A DNA stretch of 9,677 nt from an uncultured Oscillospiraceae bacterium (GTDB taxonomy: Bacteria > Bacillota > Clostridia > Oscillospirales > Ruminococcaceae), in assembly GCA_910578255.1 (NCBI GenBank), contig CAJTQM010000014.1, forward strand, positions 3,713-13,389. Direction: 5' to 3'. The notes beneath the pieces are model-generated. The model had not been told where the DNA came from. It did not search any database and saw nothing but the letters and a program-made list of their open reading frames with translations. Position 1 is the first letter of the stretch. Every line of letters begins with the position of its first letter. The translations under genes and the position numbers were made by a program. Shown here piece after piece: positions 1 to 5,214 of the stretch.

Positions 1-35
1 CAAGCGGATACCATGGCTAAAAATCTTCTTTTCAT
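1..35 (-). CDS. Start of a probably exported protein (partial)
   Basis: Only the first 11 complete codons are in the window, reading MKRRFLAMVSA on the minus strand; the gene runs off the left edge. Two arginines and a lysine followed by a hydrophobic stretch look like the beginning of a signal peptide or membrane anchor. The start is well supported by a GGAGG ribosome binding site 7 bases upstream of the ATG. It lies 72 bases downstream of the SGNH hydrolase gene on the same strand with no clear terminator between them, so the two may share a transcript and both act at the cell envelope. The function cannot be told from this fragment. Confidence 0.6.
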   Translation of the reverse strand, partial: MKRRFLAMVSA

Positions 36-63
36 AAAAATTCCTCCGTCAAAATTCGTGATG

Positions 64-80
64 GCAGCCGGCCCGGCTGC
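64..80. other. Short intergenic inverted repeat
   Basis: A perfect 7-bp GC-rich stem with a 3-base loop (GCAGCCG-GCC-CGGCTGC) lies between the SGNH hydrolase gene and the next gene on the minus strand. There is no adjacent run of T on the minus strand, so it is not a standard terminator. It could be an mRNA-stabilising or processing hairpin, or chance in GC-rich sequence. Confidence 0.3.
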
Positions 81-107
81 TTTCCTTGTTTGCCGCGCGG
101 GCGCTTT

Positions 108-1031
108 TTATTGATTGATTGTTTTGGGATTTGCCACATGCTCTTTGAGATATTCGAACCATACCTCATAGTATTTGGGCCCGAAGTGAATGCCGTCGGT
201 GGGACTTGCCTCGTCCGGCAGACAGCCGTTTTCGTCGACAAAGGCTTCAGCCACGTCCAGATAATAATACTCCTTCTCCTGGGCCATCTGCAAAAGGGCG
301 GTATTGTATTCCCGGATTTTGCTGTTGGCAAACTGGGAGTCCTCCGACTCTTTGGCGGCGGTTACCGGCAGGATGGACTGGACATAAATGTCGGCGTCCG
401 GATGGGCCTGACGGATGGCATCGAGAAATACCCCGTAGTTTTCCACAAAGCTTTCTTTGCCGATCCAGGCAATGCCGTTGGCGCCCAGCATCACATAGAT
501 TTTCTTTACGTCCTGATACCGGCTGATCGCCTGTGGCATGGTCTCCAACTCACCGGCATCGTTGCGGATGACCTCGCGGGTCATGATCGTATCGGTATTG
601 ATGCCGGTAAAAGCGACCACCGAGGCGTTTTTCATCAGCGCATAGGACTGAATGCCGGCGGTGATGGAGTCGCCTACAAACAGCGCGTCGTCAAAATAAG
701 ACGAGGTGACCCGTTGGCTTTTTGGAACCGGTTGGGAATAATCGTATGGCGACGTGAAAGAAACCTCTGTCCACGAGGTATCGCCGGACGCGGCGCTGTC
801 GGCTTCAGAGGAACTGCTCGCATCGCTCAGCAGATGGGCGGCAGACAGCGATTGCGACTGAGATGCGGTTTTGGGAACCGGTTCCACCGGTGATTTATCG
901 TGGTTTTGCCATAGCGAAGCCAGTCCCAAAGAAAGGCCCACACAAAAAAGAATGGTGAAAAAAGCGGTCAGCAACGGATAGCGTTTTCTTTTTCGGTATC
1001 GGCGCCGACGGTTGATTTTTTGATTTGTCAT
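108..1031 (-). CDS. Membrane-anchored SGNH/GDSL-type hydrolase
   Basis: This 307-residue protein looks like an extracytoplasmic esterase of the SGNH superfamily. Residues 1-18 are very rich in Arg/Lys, followed by one hydrophobic segment (about 20-41): an uncleaved anchor with the catalytic part outside. A Ser/Ala/Pro-rich linker (about 45-110) leads to the catalytic domain. Motifs seen are GDSIT with the likely nucleophile Ser122 (block I), Gly143 (block II), GANG with Asn185 (block III), and DGIH with Asp279 and His282 (block V), so the triad is complete. Family members deacetylate or deacylate cell-wall polysaccharide, peptidoglycan or lipids; the substrate cannot be told here. The ATG at 1031 has AAGGAG about 10 bases upstream and directly precedes the basic N-terminus. 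It is probably transcribed with the exported-protein gene at the left edge. Confidence 0.85.
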   Translation of the reverse strand: MTNQKINRRRRYRKRKRYPLLTAFFTILFCVGLSLGLASLWQNHDKSPVEPVPKTASQSQSLSAAHLLSDASSSSEADSAASGDTSWTEVSFTSPYDYSQPVPKSQRVTSSYFDDALFVGDSITAGIQSYALMKNASVVAFTGINTDTIMTREVIRNDAGELETMPQAISRYQDVKKIYVMLGANGIAWIGKESFVENYGVFLDAIRQAHPDADIYVQSILPVTAAKESEDSQFANSKIREYNTALLQMAQEKEYYYLDVAEAFVDENGCLPDEASPTDGIHFGPKYYEVWFEYLKEHVANPKTINQ

Positions 1032-1117
1032 ACTACCCCTTCTCCTTCAATCCTTTTTATTTTACTACAAAACAAATGAAATTGCATCCCCTTTTTTCTA
1101 AAAGACAAACAATCGCT

Positions 1118-1146
1118 TTTAAATGTTACAAAAAGAAATTTCTCAA
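1118..1146 (-). promoter_or_regulatory. Candidate sigma-A promoter for the SGNH hydrolase gene
   Basis: On the minus strand TTGAGA (1146-1141) and TTTAAA (1123-1118) are separated by exactly 17 bases, matching 5/6 and 4/6 consensus positions. The predicted start near 1111 gives an approximately 80-base leader before the ATG at 1031. It is the best of several AT-rich candidates in this region. Confidence 0.4.
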
Positions 1147-1164
1147 AAGTTTTTTCTGTTCGAC

Positions 1165-1193
1165 TTGACGAAGCGCCGAGGAGCATATATAAT
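1165..1193 (+). promoter_or_regulatory. Consensus sigma-A promoter upstream of tRNA-Thr (distal)
   Basis: TTGACG (1165-1170), a 17-base spacer, and a perfect TATAAT (1188-1193) form a near-ideal housekeeping promoter. Transcription would begin near 1200. The only plus-strand gene downstream before a terminator is the tRNA at 1327, so the primary transcript would have a leader of about 125 bases to be removed by RNase P. Confidence 0.75.
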
Positions 1194-1222
1194 AAATATG
1201 CTTTCAAAATAGATGGAAGCCT

Positions 1223-1251
1223 TTGACTGTAAAAAAGAGACGGTTTATTTT
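1223..1251 (+). promoter_or_regulatory. Second candidate sigma-A promoter upstream of tRNA-Thr (proximal)
   Basis: TTGACT (1223-1228), 17 bases, TATTTT (1246-1251). The -35 matches 5/6 and the -10 4/6. Together with the promoter 58 bases upstream it would make a tandem arrangement, common for stable RNA genes. It is weaker than the distal one. Confidence 0.5.
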
Positions 1252-1326
1252 TGGAACGCTTCGTTGCTTTTATGCTTTTTTGCAAAAGATCAGCGAAAAT
1301 TTTGCCCTTTCCAATAAAAAGATTAT

Positions 1327-1402
1327 GCTACTGTAGCTCAGTCGGTAGAGCAGCTGATTCGTAATCAGCAGGTCGTGTGTTCAAGTCACATCAGTAGCTC
1401 CA
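1327..1402 (+). tRNA. tRNA-Thr, anticodon CGT
   Basis: A complete 76-base cloverleaf. The acceptor stem GCTACTG pairs with CAGTAGC; the D stem is GCTC/GAGC; the anticodon stem GCTGA/TCAGC encloses the loop TTCGTAA, giving anticodon CGT (reads the Thr codon ACG); the T arm is GTGTG-TTCAAGT-CACAT with one G-T pair. The discriminator base is T and the CCA end is encoded. It is a single-tRNA unit with its own promoters and a terminator one base after the CCA. CGT is a supplementary isoacceptor, useful where ACG codons are frequent, consistent with the GC-rich third positions of the neighbouring genes. Confidence 0.96.
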
Positions 1403-1447
1403 CATAAAAAGCCTTAAACCACGTCGGTTTAAGGCTTTTTATGTTTT
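1403..1447. terminator. Bidirectional intrinsic terminator shared by tRNA-Thr and the lipid operon
   Basis: An 18-bp perfect stem (1403-1420 with 1426-1443) with a 5-base loop. Its outer arms are A5 on the left and T5 on the right, so it acts as a hairpin plus T tract on either strand; TTTT (1444-1447) extends the plus-strand tract. It sits directly after the tRNA CCA and 34 bases past the end of the converging acyltransferase gene, so it can insulate both units. Confidence 0.92.
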
Positions 1448-1480
1448 GGAAAACAGCTGTTTTAAGGGAAACCGCGGATC

Positions 1481-2206
1481 TTAAACCTTCAGAAGACCGG
1501 CGGCGTTTTCCATTTCCTCAAGGGCTGTTTCCTTTAATTTTTGAATCCGGTCCTTTCGGGAAAGACGGCCGTCCGGCCAGATTGGAGAAAGAGCCCGGAC
1601 ATCCATACAGGGACGTTTTTTCAGGCGGAACAGGCCTTTCGGTTTTCGAAAGGAAATATAAATCGGGAGAATCGGGACGTTTTGGTCGGCGGAAAAGGAG
1701 AAGGCGGCGTTTTGAAAATCCCGCAGCTGGCGGCAGTAAGGTTCCAGCGCGCCCTCGGGGTAGATGACGATGGTGTCCCCATCCGCCAGCGCCTGGTGGA
1801 CCGACTGCTTAAAGACCGGATACATCCGCGGCTTTCTTGGAATGGGGATGCCGCCCAACAGCCGTACCAGCCGCCGGATCACCGGCAATTCCAGATTGGA
1901 CTGAAGGGTGACATAGTAGGCCCGCCGCGGATAGATCATCCGGCCCACAAGGGTGCAGTCCAGCCAATGAGCGTGGTTGCAGATGACAACCGCACCGCCT
2001 TTTGGCAGAGCGCGGGCATTTTCCCGGCCCATAAAGCGAGTGCCGAACCAGATTCGATGCACCGGCCAGAGGATCAGAAGAACCAGTCCGCAAAGAAGCC
2101 GGGAGAAAAAACGCCAGAGAATCCCCCGGCGCAGGTAGGAAAAATGCTTGTCAAGGCGCAGAGGAATTCTGCGCCAACTGTCAAAATCCGGAGCCTTTAT
2201 CGCCAA
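1481..2206 (-). CDS. 1-acyl-sn-glycerol-3-phosphate acyltransferase-like protein (PlsC family)
   Basis: This 241-residue membrane-associated enzyme probably transfers an acyl chain to a lysophospholipid or related acceptor, in PlsC itself making phosphatidic acid from lysophosphatidic acid. The sequence shows a hydrophobic segment (about 36-50), the catalytic HX4D motif with His78 and Asp83 (NHAHWLD), a block II motif GGIPIPRK (118-125), block III YPEGAL (149-154, acceptor phosphate binding in the family) and the block IV-like VPILPIY (177-183). Length is normal for the family. The start is a TTG at 2206 that overlaps the upstream glycosyltransferase gene by 10 bases; AGAAGG lies just upstream, and the next in-frame Met is at residue 59, too close to the active site. 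The overlap implies translational coupling. The acceptor need not be lysophosphatidate; the neighbour hints at a glycolipid precursor. Confidence 0.88.
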   Translation of the reverse strand: MAIKAPDFDSWRRIPLRLDKHFSYLRRGILWRFFSRLLCGLVLLILWPVHRIWFGTRFMGRENARALPKGGAVVICNHAHWLDCTLVGRMIYPRRAYYVTLQSNLELPVIRRLVRLLGGIPIPRKPRMYPVFKQSVHQALADGDTIVIYPEGALEPYCRQLRDFQNAAFSFSADQNVPILPIYISFRKPKGLFRLKKRPCMDVRALSPIWPDGRLSRKDRIQKLKETALEEMENAAGLLKV

Positions 2207-3327
2207 GCACCTTCTTCCATCGCCTGGCGCATCATCTGCTCAAACTGCGCGACACAGTGCTCCAGCGCGTATTTTTTGGCGGAATCTGCGTATTGAAGAG
2301 ACATTTCCTCCCGCTCTTTGGGATGCTCGATCCACCAGTCAATTTTCTGTGCCAGATCGCCGCTGTCCCCAGAACGAAACAGCGACCGCTCGTCCAGCGC
2401 AAATTGGGGCACCGCCGAAAGGGGACTGTCTGATACAACCGGGACCAGACCCTCGGCAAAGGCCTCCATACAACTCATGCCCTCAATCTCCGCGTCTGCC
2501 GCGTGGACATACAGATCCGCCTGAGCGATGAGCCGGCGCAGGTCCTCTTGGGAGTAAAAGTCCACCGCCACCGGGTGGGCAAGGCCCTGGGCCTGCTGGA
2601 TCAACGCCTGCCTGCGGGGACCCTGCCCGGCCAGCACCAGCTGGATTTGATCTGCGTGGCGGGATTGGCGGACCGCTTCGATGAGCACATCCTGCCGCTT
2701 CTCTCGGGAAAGACGGCCGATCATCAAAACCACGAACCGGTCCTGCCAGGCATCGGGCTTGGGCAGCCGCTGATAGGAAAATTGCGGCGCGATCCCGTTG
2801 GAAATCACATGCAGCTGCGAATGATAGCCGTTTTTCTCCAGCTCCTTGGCAATAAACTGGCTGGGGCAGTGAATATGCCGGAACATGTCGAAAAAATGTG
2901 TCCGGAACAGCCGGAAAATAAAGCGGTTGATCCCCTGCCGCCTGCCCATGCGAATGGAGTAGGAGACGTTCTGCGGCTGCACATGAAAGGCGGCGCTGGC
3001 CGGCTTGCCCATAGAGCGGGCGATTTTGGCGGTTCGAACCGAAAGGGGAAAAGGCATGAGAAAGTGGATAAAATCCGCCCATTCCACCGCCTTTTGGATA
3101 ATGTCTTTTTCCGGCACGCCAAAAATCATCCCCTGAGAGTGAATCAATCCCCCAAAAATCGGGACCTGCAATTCCCGCACCGTATAGCCGTCTTCCCCGG
3201 TATCGGCGGTAGAGAGAATCCGCACCGTGTGCCCGTGTTCCATAAGGACCTTGGCGTATCGGCGGGCCGATACGGTAACGCCGTTGTTTTCCGCTTTATA
3301 CTGATCAATGACAAAAAGAATCTTCAT
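2197..3327 (-). CDS. GT4-family glycosyltransferase, probably glycolipid synthesis
   Basis: A 376-residue GT-B fold retaining glycosyltransferase. The N-terminal half has the acceptor-side Gly-rich stretch NNGVTVSAR (14-22) and His115. The C-terminal half has the sugar-nucleotide binding signature IGRLSREK (203-210, with Arg205 and Lys210) and the GT4 E-x7-E motif (Glu280 and Glu288), followed by EGLVPVVSD. No transmembrane helix is evident, so it probably works at the inner face of the membrane. Members with this layout include diacylglycerol glucosyltransferases and mannosyltransferases; overlap with a PlsC-like gene favours a membrane-lipid acceptor, but this is inference. The ATG at 3327 has GGAGG 8-9 bases upstream. 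Lipoteichoic acid anchor synthesis or exopolysaccharide synthesis remain possible. Confidence 0.87.
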   Translation of the reverse strand: MKILFVIDQYKAENNGVTVSARRYAKVLMEHGHTVRILSTADTGEDGYTVRELQVPIFGGLIHSQGMIFGVPEKDIIQKAVEWADFIHFLMPFPLSVRTAKIARSMGKPASAAFHVQPQNVSYSIRMGRRQGINRFIFRLFRTHFFDMFRHIHCPSQFIAKELEKNGYHSQLHVISNGIAPQFSYQRLPKPDAWQDRFVVLMIGRLSREKRQDVLIEAVRQSRHADQIQLVLAGQGPRRQALIQQAQGLAHPVAVDFYSQEDLRRLIAQADLYVHAADAEIEGMSCMEAFAEGLVPVVSDSPLSAVPQFALDERSLFRSGDSGDLAQKIDWWIEHPKEREEMSLQYADSAKKYALEHCVAQFEQMMRQAMEEGAWR

Positions 3328-3443
3328 ATTCTCTTCCTCCCAATTTTACCGCTTCCTGCATCGTGTCCCTTTTTCTTCGCCGTTCGCGGGGCCTGAAGAT
3401 TTCGGCAAAAAACAGATCCCCCAAAACTGTGTTGTATTTTTCT

Positions 3444-3452
3444 ATTTTATCA
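3444..3452 (-). promoter_or_regulatory. Extended -10 promoter for the glycosyltransferase-acyltransferase operon
   Basis: On the minus strand TGATAAAAT (3452-3444) is an extended -10 element (TGN plus TAAAAT); the -35 region (TGTTGT at the 17-base spacing) is poor. Start of transcription near 3437 would leave an approximately 110-base leader. The rest of the gap up to the rubredoxin terminator (3453-3579) shows no further gene or clear element. Confidence 0.5.
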
Positions 3453-3579
3453 TAGTTAGAGCAAAAACAACAGTCCTCGGCTTTTTACGCTGTTAAAACG
3501 CACAAAAAGAAAACGGGAAAAACAGCCGGCGCGCTGCAAAAAAAGAGAGTCTATTTTCGGAAAAGAGGCTTTTGCGCAC

Positions 3580-3610
3580 AAAAAAAACTGCGGACACATT
3601 GTGCCCGCAG
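3580..3610 (-). terminator. Intrinsic terminator of the rubredoxin operon
   Basis: On the minus strand a hairpin with 6 + 3 paired bases around one mismatch (3610-3605 with 3593-3588, inner 3603-3601 with 3597-3595, loop 3600-3598) is followed at once by eight T (3587-3580). It lies 14 bases past the rubredoxin stop and separates it from the glycosyltransferase operon. Confidence 0.9.
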
Positions 3611-3624
3611 CCGTGAGGAGATGT

Positions 3625-3786
3625 TTAGGCTTCCTCTTCAAACGAATCCTTGCCGACGCCGCACAGCGGACAGACAAAATCCTCCGGAACGTCTTCCCAT
3701 TTTGTGCCGGGCGCAACGTCATTGTCCGGCGCGCCCTGGGCCTCGTCATAAATATAGCCGCATACGGTACAGATAAATTTTTTCAT
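3625..3786 (-). CDS. Rubredoxin
   Basis: A 53-residue soluble one-iron electron carrier. Iron is held by four cysteines in two CxxC knuckles: Cys6/Cys9 (CTVCGY) and Cys39/Cys42 (CPLCGVGK). Between them are the conserved aromatic and acidic core (YIYDEAQGAPDNDVAPGT, then W30 and the EDVPEDFVCP stretch), and the protein has the usual length of the family. Rubredoxins pass single electrons to partners such as rubrerythrin, superoxide reductase or flavodiiron proteins in anaerobes under oxygen stress; no such partner is adjacent. The ATG at 3786 has AAGGAG 9 bases upstream. It is the second gene of a two-gene unit, 42 bases after the NrdD-like small protein gene, and ends at a strong terminator. 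Confidence 0.97.
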   Translation of the reverse strand: MKKFICTVCGYIYDEAQGAPDNDVAPGTKWEDVPEDFVCPLCGVGKDSFEEEA

Positions 3787-3828
3787 CGTCCATTTCTCCT
3801 TTTTTTGTAATTAATTGAAGTATTCCAC

Positions 3829-4101
3829 TTAAATGGCTGTATCATGCTTGACTCGGTCGGCTTCCTCAGCCTTCTTCGCGTTGTTCCACCGGTCCATGGT
3901 GCCCACCAGATAACCGGTGATCCGGCGGATGCGCTCGAAGGGAACCGGCTCAAAGCGGTAGTGCAGATCCACAAAATCGCCGTCTACCGCAATATCCATG
4001 CCGCAAAGTTCCCGGTTTGGATATTGTTCCCGCGCCCGGCGGATATACGCCTGCTGCTCGGCCAAAGAAACTTCGCCGCCCGTTATTTGTACAGGAATCA
4101 T
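3829..4101 (-). CDS. Small protein resembling the C-terminal glycyl-radical segment of anaerobic ribonucleotide reductase (NrdD)
   Basis: A 90-residue protein. Residues 60-86 (RITGYL at 60-65, then DRWNNAK and DRVKH at 82-86) resemble the C-terminal segment of class III ribonucleotide reductase NrdD, where RRVCGYL carries the radical glycine; Gly63 would be the equivalent here. The N-terminal two thirds (IPVQITGGEVSLAEQQ..., about 1-55) is different, and the four zinc-binding cysteines that precede the glycine in NrdD are absent (only Cys33). Short stand-alone clostridial proteins of this kind are usually labelled anaerobic ribonucleoside-triphosphate reductase, but a full catalytic barrel is missing, so it cannot be a reductase by itself. 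The ATG at 4101 is chosen over the one at 4158 because AAGGAGG lies 8 bases upstream of it. It shares a promoter with rubredoxin. It may be an accessory or radical-carrier protein; role unproven. Confidence 0.75.
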   Translation of the reverse strand: MIPVQITGGEVSLAEQQAYIRRAREQYPNRELCGMDIAVDGDFVDLHYRFEPVPFERIRRITGYLVGTMDRWNNAKKAEEADRVKHDTAI

Positions 4102-4208
4102 CTGGAAAACCTCCTTAAAAAAAGCCTTTGCCGCACTGCCTTTATGCGCCGCGCACAAAATTTTCCTTTGGACGTGTGCAAAAAAACAGTTGCAAATGAA
4201 TTGTTTTT

Positions 4209-4217
4209 AGTATACCA
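4209..4217 (-). promoter_or_regulatory. Extended -10 promoter of the NrdD-like/rubredoxin operon
   Basis: On the minus strand TGGTATACT (4217-4209) is an extended -10 element with a good TATACT hexamer. The -35 region 17 bases upstream (CATCCA) is poor, as is usual where an activator replaces it. Predicted transcription start is near 4202, giving an approximately 100-base leader. Confidence 0.65.
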
Positions 4218-4234
4218 TAAAGAAAAATATATGG

Positions 4235-4252
4235 ATGTTGCATATGCAACAT
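4235..4252. promoter_or_regulatory. Perfect 18-bp palindrome, candidate Crp/Fnr-family operator
   Basis: ATGTTGCATATGCAACAT is a perfect inverted repeat in the gap between the divergent NrdD-like/rubredoxin operon and the Crp/Fnr regulator gene. Its centre (4243.5) is 41.5 bp upstream of the start predicted from the minus-strand -10, the standard class II activator position. It also lies 15 bp ahead of the regulator's own start codon, so binding could repress that gene. It differs from the FNR (TTGAT-N4-ATCAA) and CRP (TGTGA-N6-TCACA) sites. Confidence 0.65.
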
Positions 4253-4267
4253 ATTATAGGTGATTTT

Positions 4268-4951
4268 ATGAATTTTTCGAATATTTTGCTCTTTCAGGGA
4301 ATCAAGGAGGGGGAATGCCGGGCGATGATGGACTGCTTTCACATTTCCCTGCGCCGTTTCCGCGCCGGCCAGACCATTTTTGAGTACGGCGGCGCCGAAG
4401 ACTGGATCGGCATTCTGCAAAAGGGCAAGGCCAAATTGATTCGGGTGGACCGAAACGGCGAGAGCGTGGTTTTGGAACGGCTGGGCCCCGACGGCGTTTT
4501 TGGTCCGCTTTTGGCTTTTCCCTGCGCTGGGGCGGACAGTATCTGGCTTCAGTGCGACGAGGATTGCGAAGCGGTGTTTATCCCTTACAGCCAGCTTACC
4601 AAGCGCTGTGAAAAGGCCTGCCGCCACCACAGCCTTCTGGTCGAGAACCTGTTTGGGATGATGCGCCAAAAGGCAGTGGCGCTCAGCGAGCGGGTGGAGG
4701 TGCTCAGCCGCCGGACCATCCGGGAAAAGCTGTGCGCGTATTTTCTGCAGCTTGCGGCCAAGTCCGGCCGGCGGGAATTTAGCCTGCCGTTTTCCTACAG
4801 TGCGCTGGGGGATTTTATCTGTACCGACCGCAGCGCTATGATGCGTCAGTTGCGGCAGATGAAAGAGGAGGGCCTGATCCGCACGGAAAAAAGAAAAATC
4901 CAACTAACCGAGGATTTTTTGCGCCAGATGGGCGTCACTGGAAAAATCTGA
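4268..4951 (+). CDS. Crp/Fnr-family transcriptional regulator
   Basis: A 227-residue DNA-binding regulator. Residues about 6-120 form the cyclic-nucleotide-binding-like sensor barrel, about 122-150 the dimerisation helix, and about 150-225 the winged helix-turn-helix, with recognition helix near 186-198 (TDRSAMMRQL). An ungapped alignment by eye to E. coli CRP puts Pro80 and Asp90 where CRP has the cAMP contacts Glu72 and Arg82, so cAMP is unlikely to be the ligand. There is no FNR-type N-terminal cysteine cluster; nine cysteines are scattered (for example Cys17, Cys23, Cys114, Cys118). In the recognition helix CRP Arg180 and Arg185 are kept, but Glu181 is Ser, predicting an altered DNA site. 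The ATG at 4268 is preferred over 4235 because AGGTGA lies 4 bases upstream and the 4235 ATG falls in the palindrome. It is likely to control the divergent operon and itself. Confidence 0.9.
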   Translation: MNFSNILLFQGIKEGECRAMMDCFHISLRRFRAGQTIFEYGGAEDWIGILQKGKAKLIRVDRNGESVVLERLGPDGVFGPLLAFPCAGADSIWLQCDEDCEAVFIPYSQLTKRCEKACRHHSLLVENLFGMMRQKAVALSERVEVLSRRTIREKLCAYFLQLAAKSGRREFSLPFSYSALGDFICTDRSAMMRQLRQMKEEGLIRTEKRKIQLTEDFLRQMGVTGKI

Positions 4952-5003
4952 TTCTGCACGGATGTTTTCTGCTTGGACTTGGGCGCAATTTATTGCTTTT
5001 TCG

Positions 5004-5035
5004 TTCACGATAGGTTCACAAAGCGACACTATAAT
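5004..5035 (+). promoter_or_regulatory. Direct repeat plus TATAAT, possible regulated promoter
   Basis: TTCACG (5004-5009) and TTCACA (5015-5020) are direct repeats with an 11-bp period, 9 bases before a perfect TATAAT (5030-5035); the -35 at the proper distance is weak. Tandem half-sites at one helical turn upstream of a -10 are typical of OmpR/PhoB-type response regulator sites (for example the PhoP box TTAACA-N5-TTAACA). It would start transcription near 5042, upstream of the activase operon. Confidence 0.4.
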
Positions 5036-5063
5036 TTGAGTAGATTCGTCAAAAAATGAGGGG

Positions 5064-5086
5064 CTGCGGGAAATTAGGGACCGCAG
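5064..5086. other. Hairpin in the activase leader region
   Basis: CTGCGG (5064-5069) and CCGCAG (5081-5086) can pair across an 11-base loop. No T run follows on the plus strand, so it is not a convincing terminator. It would lie in the leader of a transcript started at about 5042. The rest of 4952-5214 holds the promoters described but no gene; no clear terminator for the Crp/Fnr gene is visible. Confidence 0.3.
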
Positions 5087-5124
5087 AAACAAAGCGGACG
5101 TTTTTGCGGCGGCGGAAAATGGAT

Positions 5125-5153
5125 TTGACGAAAAAAGCAAAACAGGATACAAT
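5125..5153 (+). promoter_or_regulatory. Consensus sigma-A promoter of the activase operon
   Basis: TTGACG (5125-5130), 17-base spacer, TACAAT (5148-5153): each hexamer matches 5/6 at ideal spacing. Transcription would start near 5160, leaving an approximately 55-base leader before the activase ATG at 5215. Confidence 0.8.
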
Positions 5154-5214
5154 GCTATGGCAAAGCGTTTTTTAAAAGAAAACGCAGCGGCAGTTTTGGG
5201 AGGGTGCAAACGAG

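Noticed and set aside
90..893. Long plus-strand open frame opposite the SGNH hydrolase
   Set aside because: Antisense shadow; the minus-strand frame has a full set of SGNH motifs, while this one has no domain.
1028..1285. Minus-strand open frame of 85 codons upstream of the SGNH hydrolase
   Set aside because: The translation looks random, it covers the divergent promoters, has no recognisable domain and overlaps the SGNH start.
1200..1326. Possible T-box or other riboswitch in the tRNA leader
   Set aside because: No T-box consensus sequence or downstream synthetase gene; only weak hairpins.
2503..3396. Plus-strand open frame of 297 codons opposite the glycosyltransferase
   Set aside because: Antisense shadow in GC-rich coding sequence; the minus strand has clear GT4 motifs and a good ribosome binding site.
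4102..4158. Longer N-terminus for the NrdD-like small protein (ATG at 4158)
   Set aside because: It would bury the AAGGAGG ribosome binding site inside the coding region, and the added 19 residues lack family-like features.
4252..4257. TATTAT as the -10 of the Crp/Fnr gene promoter
   Set aside because: It would start transcription about 4 bases before the ATG and has no -35; the real promoter of this gene remains undetermined.
4235..4267. Longer N-terminus for the Crp/Fnr regulator (ATG at 4235)
   Set aside because: The codon lies within the palindrome with no ribosome binding site upstream; the ATG at 4268 has AGGTGA at good spacing.
4142..4903. Minus-strand open frame of 253 codons opposite the Crp/Fnr gene
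   Set aside because: Composition is that of a mirror frame and it runs through the divergent promoter region; the plus strand encodes a recognisable regulator.
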